NCBI GenBank assembly: GCA_038206725.1
Contig: JBBRAO010000055.1
Location: forward strand, 1 to 13,890
Direction of reading: 5' to 3'
DNA length: 13,890 nucleotides
Origin: JBAXXL01 sp038206725
Lineage (GTDB): Bacteria; Bacteroidota; Ignavibacteria; Kapaibacteriales; UBA2268
Within the stretch, counting starts at the first letter, position 1, and every line of letters begins with the position of its first letter. This document shows, piece after piece, positions 1 to 6,289 of the stretch. The notes beneath the pieces were generated by a model. The model ran no database searches, was not told the DNA's origin, and worked only from the letters and a program-made list of their open reading frames with translations. A program made the translations under genes and the position numbers.

Positions 1-98
1 AGCTGCAAAAAAGCAAAGTATCACCGTTTTTATTAAACAAGCAATTACAAAATTAATAAAAATTGGCGATATTTCAAGGGTTTTCTATGTATTTATGG

Positions 99-148
99 TT
101 ATACTATCACTAAATAAATTATACAGTATGATAGTATAATAGTATAAT
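99..148. repeat. Inverted and direct AT-rich repeat upstream of the first gene
   Basis: A perfect 10-bp inverted repeat has arms at 99-108 (TTATACTATC) and 130-139 (GATAGTATAA), with a 21-nt spacer. The right arm is followed at once by a second direct copy of its core, TAGTATAA (132-139 and 140-147). It lies 34 nt before the likely start codon of the cysteine-rich gene, so it could be an operator or part of the 5' leader. The role is inferred only from position. The AT-rich composition makes chance repeats more likely here. Confidence 0.4.
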
Positions 149-181
149 ATCGAGTTTTATTAAAGAAATATGGGTTTTATT

Positions 182-784
182 ATGAAAAAGATATTTATAG
201 TTATTGCATTATTTGTAATAACATTGTTTGTGTCAGATTTAAAAGCTGAATGTCCCCAAGGTTTCAGCCCTGGTTCGGATATTGTAATGAACCCTTGTGG
301 GTCAAGTTGTACAATAATTGTACATTGGTGTCATCGTACAAACATCGGTCACCCTGACGATGTAATGATAACAGGTTATGATATTTCTGGAGACTGCTTG
401 CCAGGTTGCTTGGCAGAAGACATAAACGGGAACCAAGCCCCATCAACATCGGATATGATGACAGCAATTATTCAATACGAAGGCGACCAAATTGGACTTC
501 CTATTCCCTTACAACAATTGCCACCTTGTGATAATATAACTCCCGGCAATGATATTCAATTCCATTGTTTTATAGGTAAGTGCTATTACATTTATTATTC
601 TAATTTTGACGATGTAAGGTACAAAACTTGTGAACCTCTTGTTATGGGCGAATGCCACGCATATTATCGCGCCTGCTTGAAGCAGGACGCAAACGGGTTT
701 TGGTATGTAAATGTTGAACCTATGGGTGACGAAACAATTAATTTTAACTGCACAGCGCCTTGTTTCCCATTATGCAATGACTAA
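182..784 (+). CDS. Secreted cysteine-rich protein, family not recognised
   Basis: This 200-aa protein opens with a clear signal peptide (MKKIFIVIALFVITLFVSDLKA), so the mature form should be exported. The start at 182 is preferred over the in-frame ATG at 170 because it puts the Lys pair directly at the N-terminus of the signal peptide. The mature part holds 15 cysteines, suggesting disulfide bonding outside the cytoplasm. No T9SS sorting domain or known domain is visible. The protein shares a spaced pattern with the product of 11340-12008: N-x-C-x7-V near the N-terminus, a C-x3-Y-[RK]-x-C segment, a later N-C-T, and a C-terminal P-C-F-x2-C ending in Asp. I take the two as distant paralogues. 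A strong terminator follows at 792-819, so it is probably a single-gene transcript. No function can be assigned. Confidence 0.85.
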   Translation: MKKIFIVIALFVITLFVSDLKAECPQGFSPGSDIVMNPCGSSCTIIVHWCHRTNIGHPDDVMITGYDISGDCLPGCLAEDINGNQAPSTSDMMTAIIQYEGDQIGLPIPLQQLPPCDNITPGNDIQFHCFIGKCYYIYYSNFDDVRYKTCEPLVMGECHAYYRACLKQDANGFWYVNVEPMGDETINFNCTAPCFPLCND

Positions 785-791
785 AATATGT

Positions 792-819
792 AGGCTTTTG
801 TTAAGACAAAAGCCTTTTT
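792..819 (+). terminator. Rho-independent terminator after the cysteine-rich gene
   Basis: A perfect 10-bp stem (792-801 AGGCTTTTGT with 806-815 ACAAAAGCCT) and a 4-nt loop (TAAG) is followed by TTTTT at 815-819. It starts 7 nt after the stop codon and 23 nt before the next start codon. It should end the first transcript and leaves little room for a separate promoter before the next gene, so that gene may depend partly on read-through. Confidence 0.85.
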
Positions 820-841
820 CTATATTATTAAGGTAAACATT

Positions 842-2272
842 ATGAAATTATTAAATATCATCCTTTTATTAGCCTTTCTTTTTCCTTATTCTCTTCAAGC
901 AGATGGTTTTAAGATGCTCAAAATTGATTCAGCTTATATGAAGAACGAATTAAATAACTTTCCCAAAACGGTTTGGTTATCAACTAATACAACAGGTGGT
1001 ATAGCTTTTAATTTATGGGAGCATTTAGCAATTCTTAAGGATGGGAAAATAAATATCAATAAAACATTAATTTATGCAATAGATGAAATAAAATGGGATA
1101 CAGTTTCAGTAGTTTTTAAAGTTCTTAAGCTAACCGATGATTTTGTATTATATACCTTGCTTCGGAATGGATCAAGTTTTAATTCATCAGCAGGGACTCT
1201 TTTCAAGCTGGAAGATGATATTTGGTACCCGGTTGTTTCAGATATCACCGGTGAATATAATACAAAGAATCCACCGACAGGATTTGATATAGCTGAAAAT
1301 GGCGATTACTGGATATTATCCGCAGGAAGAACATATTTCTATAAATATGATGGCGTTGCAGTTACGAAAGTCTATGGTGTTGACACTATTAATCATAAGG
1401 AAATGACATTTTACCCTACCGCATCGTACAATGGAATCAAAATTATTGGCGACGGCTTGTTTTATTACGCTTATGGTGGATTGGCAAAGTACAATATTCA
1501 GACTGGGAGAAGAGAAATGTTCATCCCAAGTTCTGTGTGGGCTAATGGTTTTACGAAAACCCTCGCCGCTCTAAAATATAAACCAAAGGATGGGAAATAT
1601 TGGTTCGCTACAAGCAAACCATCGTTTATTGGCTTCGATGAAAACAGTTATGAGATAATTGATTTATCCGGCGGTAAATTTGCAGATGAAATTAAGAATA
1701 ACTATTCATATATTGAAGATTTTTATATGGCTGACGATGGTACATATTGGCTTTCAGTATTGCAGGATAGTTTGAGATTATTTCATATATTCGATAAAGA
1801 CTCGTTCAGAATTCATAGAGAAATAATGAGTATGCACTGGTCTTCCGATACACTTATGCCGGATCTGTCGGGAGCATTAGCAATTGAACAAGCCCCAAAT
1901 GGGACGATTTATATTGTAACTGAATTGGGTGCTTTGCTCTACTATGGTGAAAATCCATTGTATGTGAAAGATGATATTGACAAACAAAATGATTACGGTC
2001 TTCGGAGCGTTTACCCAAATCCGGCTAAAGACCAAATAAATGTTGATATCCTATGTAATTCTGATTTTAATCCAAGTACAATTGGCTTAGATTTATATAG
2101 TTATTCAGGCGAAAAAATCAAAACCATTAAAAACTTTTCCCTCGTAATGAATAAAAGCAGTGGCAAAGCGACAATAAAATTTGATACTCCTAGTGGACTC
2201 AAAGGTTTTTATTTTTTAAGTATAACTATTGACAACAGTGTTCAAGCAAGGTCTATTATTATTGAAAGGTAA
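842..2272 (+). CDS. Secreted propeller-like protein with T9SS type A sorting domain
   Basis: This 476-aa protein has a signal peptide at residues 1-20 (hydrophobic LLNIILLLAFLF, then Ala-Asp). The body, about 25-380, contains recurring short strands of the form D-[DNG]-G-x-Y-W (NGDYWILS, DGTYWLSV, NGTIYIVT), typical of beta-propeller folds such as two-component-regulator propellers or streptogramin-lyase-like repeats. Residues 385-476 form a T9SS C-terminal sorting domain: YPNPAKDQINVDI, a Y-S-Y-S-G-E-K-I strand, GLKGFYFLSI, and a basic end (SIIIER). The expected route is Sec export and then T9SS passage to the cell surface or medium, with removal of the C-terminal domain. The start is supported by an AAGG sequence about 8 nt upstream. 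The biological target is unknown. Confidence 0.88.
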   Translation: MKLLNIILLLAFLFPYSLQADGFKMLKIDSAYMKNELNNFPKTVWLSTNTTGGIAFNLWEHLAILKDGKININKTLIYAIDEIKWDTVSVVFKVLKLTDDFVLYTLLRNGSSFNSSAGTLFKLEDDIWYPVVSDITGEYNTKNPPTGFDIAENGDYWILSAGRTYFYKYDGVAVTKVYGVDTINHKEMTFYPTASYNGIKIIGDGLFYYAYGGLAKYNIQTGRREMFIPSSVWANGFTKTLAALKYKPKDGKYWFATSKPSFIGFDENSYEIIDLSGGKFADEIKNNYSYIEDFYMADDGTYWLSVLQDSLRLFHIFDKDSFRIHREIMSMHWSSDTLMPDLSGALAIEQAPNGTIYIVTELGALLYYGENPLYVKDDIDKQNDYGLRSVYPNPAKDQINVDILCNSDFNPSTIGLDLYSYSGEKIKTIKNFSLVMNKSSGKATIKFDTPSGLKGFYFLSITIDNSVQARSIIIER

Positions 2273-2282
2273 AGTTATATTT

Positions 2283-2310
2283 AGGGATCGTCTGTCGAAC
2301 CCTTTTCTTT
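2283..2310 (+). terminator. Likely terminator after the propeller protein gene
   Basis: Eight-base arms at 2283-2290 (AGGGATCG) and 2296-2303 (CGAACCCT) pair with one mismatch around a TCTGT loop. A T-rich tail (TTTCTTT) follows. It begins 11 nt after the stop codon. The mismatch makes it weaker than the other terminators in the window. Confidence 0.55.
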
Positions 2311-2376
2311 ATCAATCAAGGATGCTTATCCCACCAAGTTATTGAATTGCAGGTGGGTCAATCATCCTTGATTGAT
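2311..2376. repeat. Long hairpin-forming inverted repeat
   Basis: Perfect 14-bp arms lie at 2311-2324 (ATCAATCAAGGATG) and 2363-2376. A second 6-bp stem is nested inside (CCCACC 2330-2335, GGTGGG 2352-2357), separated by symmetrical 5-nt internal loops and closed by a 16-nt loop. The whole could fold as one two-part stem. It may be the core of a small non-autonomous mobile element, since the outer flanks (GGGATCGTCTGTC on the left, GGGGCTGTCTCAC inward from the right) are loosely alike, or a structured RNA or attenuator. I cannot tell which. Confidence 0.6.
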
Positions 2377-2576
2377 TAATATTTTGATCATTTTGAGTTG
2401 TGAGACAGCCCCACGTTTTGCTTATGCCTCATGATTATAATTTCGGCAGGAAAGGATAAATAAAAAAGTTTCAATAATACAGTAACCCCACCTAAATCCT
2501 CCCCAAAGTTGAGGACTTTCCAAGATGTTAGCAAGCGGGAGCTTGGTAACGAGAGAAAATGACTACCATTTTTCAA

Positions 2577-2610
2577 ACTCATCCGATGACTTCTCGGTCA
2601 CCGGATGAGT
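2577..2610. repeat. Dispersed 34-bp hairpin, copy 1
   Basis: Arms of 14 bp at 2577-2590 (ACTCATCCGATGAC) and 2597-2610 (GTCACCGGATGAGT) pair with one A-C mismatch around a 6-nt loop (TTCTCG). The same element appears at 4176-4208 and 12629-12662. This copy is about 300 nt past the end of the upstream gene and about 180 nt before mraZ, so it is not an obvious terminator here. Confidence 0.75.
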
Positions 2611-2644
2611 AGGCGTTATCTTTTTCGCAAAAATTCTCCCTAAA

Positions 2645-2730
2645 ACCCAAAAAAATGGGTAAAAATGGCAAATGTTGAAAAATAATCAAAAAAAATGTTG
2701 AATTGTGGTTGTTTGTGGGTAAAAATGTTT
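2645..2730 (+). promoter_or_regulatory. Candidate MraZ operator: TGG boxes phased every 10 bp
   Basis: TG-starting pentamers occur on one 10-bp phase: TGGGT (2656), TGGCA (2666), TGAAA (2676), TGTTG (2696), TGGTT (2706), TGGGT (2716) and TGTTT (2726). The 12-mer TGGGTAAAAATG occurs twice, at 2656-2667 and 2716-2727. An inverted ACCCA at 2645-2649 faces the first box. In E. coli, MraZ represses its own operon by binding TGGGN repeats separated by 5 nt; the period is the same. Boxes at 2706-2730 overlap the promoter, which fits repression. Binding itself is inferred. Confidence 0.65.
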
Positions 2731-2738
2731 TATATTTG
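2709..2738 (+). promoter_or_regulatory. Bacteroidota-type promoter of mraZ-rsmH
   Basis: TATATTTG at 2731-2738 is an exact match to the TAnnTTTG -7 motif known from Bacteroides. TTG at 2709-2711 lies 19 nt upstream, at the favoured spacing for the -33 TTTG-type motif; an alternative TTTG is at 2712-2715. Transcription would start a few bases after 2742, giving a leader of about 45 nt before mraZ. Confidence 0.6.
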
Positions 2739-2787
2739 TATTGAGCTTTAGTAGCATTTTGAAATAATTATATTCGGTATAATAAAA

Positions 2788-3231
2788 ATGGCATTTTTCA
2801 AAGGACAGGACATATATTCGATAGACGCAAAAGGGCGGGTAAACATCCCTTCCAAGATGCGTAAGTCGCTATCGCCTGAAGCAATGGACACATTCGCCGT
2901 TACTCGCGGGCAAGACGGATGCGTTATAGCTTATCCTTTGGACGAATGGAAAAAATACGAAGAGCGTTTTCAGGATTTGAATCAATTCGACAGCAAGAAG
3001 CGTTTTTTCTTGCGTTCGATTCTAAGTTGGACTGAAGAATCCGCTATGGACAGTCAACAAAGAATAACGATTTCAAAACGTTTGATGGACGATGCCGGAT
3101 TGACGCATAAAGTTTTAATATTGGGGGTGGGTGACCACATCGAATTTTGGGAACCCGAAAGATACGACAATTATATTGAGGGTTATAAAGCATCCTACGA
3201 AGAAACTGCTGAAGAAGTAATGACGTTGTAA
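2788..3231 (+). CDS. mraZ: Transcriptional regulator MraZ
   Basis: This 147-aa protein has the usual MraZ length and two tandem AbrB-like half-domains: residues 5-50 with D13-A-K-G-R17 followed by VNIPSKMR, and residues 82-130 with D88-S-Q-Q-R92 followed by ITISKRLMDDAGL. The second motif has Gln where most members have Gly (D-x-x-G-R), a small deviation. MraZ forms a ring and binds repeated TGGGN boxes in front of its own operon; such boxes lie at 2656-2730. The rsmH start codon is 1 nt past the mraZ stop, so the two are co-transcribed. Unlike in most bacteria, the rest of the division/cell-wall cluster does not follow. Confidence 0.97.
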   Translation: MAFFKGQDIYSIDAKGRVNIPSKMRKSLSPEAMDTFAVTRGQDGCVIAYPLDEWKKYEERFQDLNQFDSKKRFFLRSILSWTEESAMDSQQRITISKRLMDDAGLTHKVLILGVGDHIEFWEPERYDNYIEGYKASYEETAEEVMTL

Positions 3232-3232
3232 G

Positions 3233-4144
3233 ATGAAAGATAAATCGCAAATAGAGACTTACGATTATCATAACCCCGTTTTACGTGATTTGACAATTGA
3301 ATATTTGATTAATGACACCGGCGGTATCTATATAGACGGTACTCTTGGAGGTGGAGGGCATGCGGCTGAGATCCTAAGAAGGCTTGAATTTCGGGGGAAA
3401 CTGTTGGCTTTCGATATGGACAGTAATGCAATTGAGCATTGCCAGAAGACACTTAAAAAAGAGGAAGACTCCCAGAGACTGGAATTATATAACTACTGCT
3501 TTATGAAAGCTCGTCTAATAGCGGAAAAAAAATACGGTAAAATCAATGGTTTACTACTTGATTTGGGCGTATCATCCTTACAATTGGATTCGACTGCTAT
3601 CGGATTAAGCTACCGCGTAGATTCTGATTTGGATATGAGATTTGGTTCCGAGGGCAAAACGGCGAAAGAACTCCTTAACGAATCAGATGAAGACGAGCTT
3701 CTTTTTATTCTTCGCTCCTACGGCGAAGAACCTAACGCAAAATCAATCGCGCGGCGCATAACAGAGCGCCGCCGATTGAATGCTATGAATACCACATTCG
3801 ACCTCCGAAGCGCGGTCGAAGAAGTTACACCGGAAAAATTCCGCACAAAAGCACTGTCGCGCGTATTTCAAGCCGTTCGCATAGCTGTGAACGACGAACT
3901 CAATGTACTGCAAAAAACCTTAGTGGATATCATCCCGATTTTAAAACCGGGTGGTAGAATCGTTGTTATGTCCTACCATTCGTTGGAAGACCGCATCGTA
4001 AAAGAAGTGTTCAAAGAATATTCCTCAAAAGAAAATCCAGTGCTCAAATTAATCACAAAAAAACCTATCACCGCGGACGCAGAAGAACTCAAGCGCAATC
4101 CGCGCTCACGCAGTGTGAAAATTCGCATAGCTGAAAAAACTTAA
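3233..4144 (+). CDS. rsmH: 16S rRNA (cytosine(1402)-N(4))-methyltransferase RsmH
   Basis: RsmH (MraW) transfers a methyl group from S-adenosylmethionine to N4 of C1402 of 16S rRNA in the decoding centre. The 303-aa length is standard. Family motifs run in order: YHNPVL at 12-17, the SAM-binding DGTLGGGGHA around 35-44, LLAFDMD near 57-63, LLLDLGVSSLQLD, GLSYRVDSDLDMRF, a YGEEPNAKSIARRI helix, ALSRVFQAVRIAVNDEL, and LKPGGRIVVMSYHSLEDRIVK. The C-terminus ends in the usual basic NPRSRSVKIRIAEK. All catalytic segments seem intact. It is translated directly after mraZ. A dispersed hairpin begins 32 nt past the stop, and no ftsL or ftsI gene follows. Confidence 0.97.
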   Translation: MKDKSQIETYDYHNPVLRDLTIEYLINDTGGIYIDGTLGGGGHAAEILRRLEFRGKLLAFDMDSNAIEHCQKTLKKEEDSQRLELYNYCFMKARLIAEKKYGKINGLLLDLGVSSLQLDSTAIGLSYRVDSDLDMRFGSEGKTAKELLNESDEDELLFILRSYGEEPNAKSIARRITERRRLNAMNTTFDLRSAVEEVTPEKFRTKALSRVFQAVRIAVNDELNVLQKTLVDIIPILKPGGRIVVMSYHSLEDRIVKEVFKEYSSKENPVLKLITKKPITADAEELKRNPRSRSVKIRIAEKT

Positions 4145-4175
4145 AAAGGTTGTCAATGCGAAGAAAGAGAAGTTT

Positions 4176-4208
4176 ACTCATCCGCTGACTGGCAGTAATC
4201 GGATGAGT
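4176..4208. repeat. Dispersed 34-bp hairpin, copy 2 (after rsmH)
   Basis: Arms at 4176-4189 (ACTCATCCGCTGAC) and 4195-4208 (GTAATCGGATGAGT) pair over the outer 9 bp and then imperfectly, with two mismatches, around TGGCA. The unit is 33 nt and aligns with copies at 2577-2610 and 12629-12662. It begins 32 nt after the rsmH stop codon and could help end that transcript, although no long T-run follows. Confidence 0.7.
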
Positions 4209-4244
4209 ATTCAAAATAATTGTTTATGCAAATAAATTCTCTTC

Positions 4245-4322
4245 AATCACGTAGTGATGAGATATTAATAGATAAAGGTGACATTTTTGACCGGAAATCC
4301 CGTAGGGATGAAATATTAAATT
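4245..4322. repeat. Two divergent copies of a CGTAG-centred short repeat
   Basis: Copy A (4245-4271) and copy B (4296-4322) align along 27 nt: AATCnCGTAGnGATGA, then A or G, then ATATTAA. The variable bases change together (ATCAC...GTGAT in A, ATCCC...GGGAT in B), so each copy keeps a small palindrome around GTA: TCACGTAGTGA and ATCCCGTAGGGAT. The copies start 51 nt apart. Similar ATCCCGTAGGGAT intergenic repeats are, to my knowledge, widespread in this bacterial group; their function is unknown. Confidence 0.6.
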
Positions 4323-4449
4323 GAAAATTGAAAATGGGAAGAATACCGCGAAGGTGCGAATAATCCAAAACTCCACGCTCCAACTGGGTTGATTTATTTG
4401 TGCATTATCAAAATCATCTTGACTGACCATTGTTTGCTTAAACGGTGGC

Positions 4450-4646
4450 TTAAACTTCGGCAGATATGTTGTAAGTTGCAGGAAAAACGGTAGCATTGGG
4501 TTCTTCAAAATATAATTCTATTGCTTCTGTCAAATTTGCTAAAGCATCCTTAACGTTCCGACCCTGACTGGCTATTTCAATTCATTGCAATGTGCTACAA
4601 ATCAGTCACCTTCTTGCCAAACCGATGCCGTAAATTCTTTTTTCAT
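4450..4646 (-). pseudogene. Broken hicB-type antitoxin gene
   Basis: Reading the minus strand from the ATG at 4646 gives MKKEFTASVWQEGD, then an in-frame TGA (4602-4604) where Trp or Tyr is expected, then FVAHCNEL. A 1-nt deletion near 4577 then shifts the frame, and the next frame continues IASQGRNVKDALANLTEAI, followed by ELYFEEPNATVFPATYNISAEV and a TAA (4450-4452). Joined, this is a typical HicB antitoxin of about 65 aa with the dsRBD-like fold: x-W-Q-E-G-D, C-x-E-L, S-Q-G-x-[TN]-x-x-D/E-A-L-x-N-L-x-E-A-I. Two separate lesions make it non-functional unless they are sequencing errors. No hicA toxin gene is recognisable beside it. Confidence 0.8.
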
Positions 4647-4653
4647 AATATTC

Positions 4654-4773
4654 TCAAATAACATTGAATTCTGAGAATTTAGACGCTTCTTTAAAAATAT
4701 CATTTTTCTTTTCTACTGGATTTGCAAAGTGAAGGTAGAAAATACGCCCTCGTATGTTTATTAAAAATTCCAT
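4654..4773 (-). CDS. Small reading frame upstream of the broken hicB, doubtful
   Basis: A 39-codon frame starts at the ATG at 4773 after a purine-rich GGAAGGGG and ends 7 nt before the hicB start, in an operon-like position. The product is rich in aromatic and charged residues (GRIFYLHFANPVEKKND). It might be a remnant of a partner gene of the antitoxin, but it does not resemble HicA closely. The frame is open for 36 more codons upstream, beyond which it would overlap the thioesterase gene on the other strand. I cannot name it. Confidence 0.25.
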   Translation of the reverse strand: MEFLINIRGRIFYLHFANPVEKKNDIFKEASKFSEFNVI

Positions 4774-4865
4774 ACCCCTTCCTAAAAAAAAAATTACCAA
4801 AATATCGTAATGACAACTAAAATTTGTAATTTTGTATCTGTCATAAATGAATAACGAGTAAAATT

Positions 4866-5264
4866 TTGGAATATACTTCACAATTACGAGTACGATATGC
4901 TCATACCGATGCTATGGGTATAGTCTATCACGGGAATTACTATGAATATTTCGAAGCCGGCAGAGTGGAGCTAATGCGCTACGCGGGGCTGAATTATACG
5001 GAATTGGTCGAAGCGGGATATTATATGCCGCTTATAGAATCGCACTGCGAATATAAAAAACCCGCTCGGTTCGACGATTTGCTCGATATTAATACAAAGA
5101 TGGTATATGACGGAGGTTTGCGGGTAAAGCTCGAATATCGTGTATATTGCGGTGAAGTTTCGATTTGTACGGGGTATACCATACACGTTTTTACTACCGT
5201 TCCCGAAAACAAAATAGTCAAACCACCCAAAATATTTTTGGACTATTTCAAAGAATCAGCATAA
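4866..5264 (+). CDS. Acyl-CoA thioesterase, YbgC/FadM hotdog family
   Basis: This 132-aa single-domain hotdog-fold protein probably hydrolyses acyl-CoA thioesters in the cytoplasm. The N-terminal signature RVRYAHTDAMGIVYHGNYYEYFEAGRVELM contains the catalytic Asp (D15 in the TDAMG motif) and the conserved V-Y-H-x-x-Y. The rest matches the family: a central strand PLIESHCEYKKPARFDDLLDI and a late CTGYTIHVF strand. The start is TTG at 4866. No in-frame ATG exists between the upstream TGA at 4848 and the codon for M17, which lies inside the catalytic motif, so TTG is the only reasonable choice. No tolQRA genes, which flank ybgC in Proteobacteria, are nearby. The substrate is unknown. Confidence 0.9.
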   Translation: MEYTSQLRVRYAHTDAMGIVYHGNYYEYFEAGRVELMRYAGLNYTELVEAGYYMPLIESHCEYKKPARFDDLLDINTKMVYDGGLRVKLEYRVYCGEVSICTGYTIHVFTTVPENKIVKPPKIFLDYFKESA

Positions 5265-5322
5265 AAATATAATATTTAATTGATGATTTCGTTAATAAAT
5301 CTTTTGCAAAAAAACGTCTAAT

Positions 5323-6261
5323 ATGAAAAATATAATTTTAGTTTCAGTTTTATGTATCTTGTCCATTGCTTCAACCAACGCGAGTGATACATCCTTTGGT
5401 TTTTTGCGTTTTGTCTCAGGTGCGCGTACCGCCGGTTTATCCGGAGCAGTTACCGCTATGTCCTACGATTTGGAAACGATCATTTTTAACCCCGCGTCAC
5501 TTTATACAGTAGTAGAAAAAAATGCCAATGTTACATTTATTAAGCACGTCTTAGATATCAATTCAGGTTTATTCGCCTATTCATTCGATGTCAAGGGAAA
5601 TACCGGCAAATTTGCCGCTACCGCCGGATTCACAAGCTACGGCACATTCGATTACGCCGATAATCAGGGGAATTTAAACGGCACTTTCGGAGCGACGGAT
5701 TTGGCTTTGGGACTTTCGTATTCCAATGAGCTGGACACCAATTTCTTTTATGGTGTAACCGCTAAATATGTTTATTTTGGTGTTGAAAAAGCCTCAGCAA
5801 GCGCCGTGGCTGTTGACGCCGGATTGCTCTATATGCTTCCAGACGGCAGGACGAATATTGGACTTTCAATGTTGAACGCCGGGTTCCAAACATCGAAAAT
5901 CGGTGTTCAAAACGACAAATTGCCGCTTGACGTAAGAATCGGATTCAACCATCGCTTAAAAGGATTGCCACTGTTATTTAATTTTTCAATGCATCACCTC
6001 GCGGATGAAACAAATGGCTTTTTTAATCGTTTAAAGTACTTTAGTATTGGCGGCGAATTCAATTTCGGCGAATATGTATTGGTCAGAATCGGATACGACA
6101 ATCAAATACGTTCTTTAACAGGAGCCGAAAAAGATAAGGGCTTAACAGGTTTTTCCGGTGGATTGGGTATAAAAACACCGGTTATAAATTTCGACTATGG
6201 TATTAATCAGTATGGTGCCGCGGCACTGCTACACAGATTTAGTTTTGAATTTAATTTATAA
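5323..6261 (+). CDS. PorV/PorQ-family outer membrane protein
   Basis: This 312-aa protein has a signal peptide at 1-20 (MKNIILVSVLCILSIASTNA). The mature N-terminus carries the family signature: FGFLRFVSGARTAGLSGAVTAMSYDLETIIFNPASL, with A-R-x-A-G-L-x-G-A and the F-N-P-A-x-L box. The rest is a chain of alternating amphipathic strands ending in an aromatic HRFSFEFNL, as expected of an outer-membrane beta-barrel. PorV shuttles T9SS cargo to the attachment complex, and PorQ acts in the same system. The length and ending fit PorQ-like members, but I cannot separate the subfamilies by eye. The next gene starts 28 nt after the stop, probably in the same transcript. Several T9SS cargo genes lie in this window. 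Confidence 0.82.
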   Translation: MKNIILVSVLCILSIASTNASDTSFGFLRFVSGARTAGLSGAVTAMSYDLETIIFNPASLYTVVEKNANVTFIKHVLDINSGLFAYSFDVKGNTGKFAATAGFTSYGTFDYADNQGNLNGTFGATDLALGLSYSNELDTNFFYGVTAKYVYFGVEKASASAVAVDAGLLYMLPDGRTNIGLSMLNAGFQTSKIGVQNDKLPLDVRIGFNHRLKGLPLLFNFSMHHLADETNGFFNRLKYFSIGGEFNFGEYVLVRIGYDNQIRSLTGAEKDKGLTGFSGGLGIKTPVINFDYGINQYGAAALLHRFSFEFNL

Positions 6262-6289
6262 TGTATAATTTTTTTAATTTGGAGTATTT

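Larger units (their letters stand above)
2273..2787. other. Intergenic region with hairpins and mraZ control sequences
   Basis: No convincing gene lies in these 515 bases. From left to right they hold a terminator-like hairpin (2283-2303), a long inverted repeat (2311-2376), a sequence resembling an insertion-sequence end on the minus strand (GGGGCTGTCTCACAACTC, about 2395-2413), an imperfect 10-bp inverted repeat around GGGA (2527-2550), a dispersed 34-bp hairpin (2577-2610), and the mraZ promoter with phased TGG boxes (2645-2738). A 64-codon minus-strand reading frame here consists of repeat-like sequence and is not called. Confidence 0.7.
4145..4865. other. Degenerate intergenic region between rsmH and the thioesterase gene
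   Basis: These 721 bases contain no intact gene. They hold the second 34-bp-type hairpin (4176-4208), two related CGTAG-centred repeats (4245-4322), a broken hicB gene on the minus strand (4450-4646) and a short minus-strand reading frame before it (4654-4773). Long runs of A and T near 4780-4800 precede the thioesterase start. The region looks like a site of past insertion and decay that now separates mraZ-rsmH from whatever followed it. Confidence 0.6.

Noticed and set aside
2388..2582. 64-codon minus-strand reading frame in the gap before mraZ
   Set aside because: It is formed by repeat-like sequence (an insertion-sequence-like end and a short hairpin), has no signal or domain, and lacks a convincing ribosome binding site.
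4224..4508. 94-codon minus-strand reading frame downstream of the hicB remnant
   Set aside because: Its first part is the hicB sequence read in the wrong frame, and the rest runs through the CGTAG-centred repeats and the end of the 34-bp hairpin region.
4602..4604. TGA read as tryptophan (alternative genetic code) in the hicB sequence
   Set aside because: The same sequence also has a 1-nt frameshift, and no other gene in the window shows an internal TGA, so decay or sequencing error is the simpler explanation.
5323..6261. Assignment of a specific symbol porV or porQ
   Set aside because: The signature is shared by both subfamilies and by related proteins; the sequence alone, read by eye, does not decide between them.
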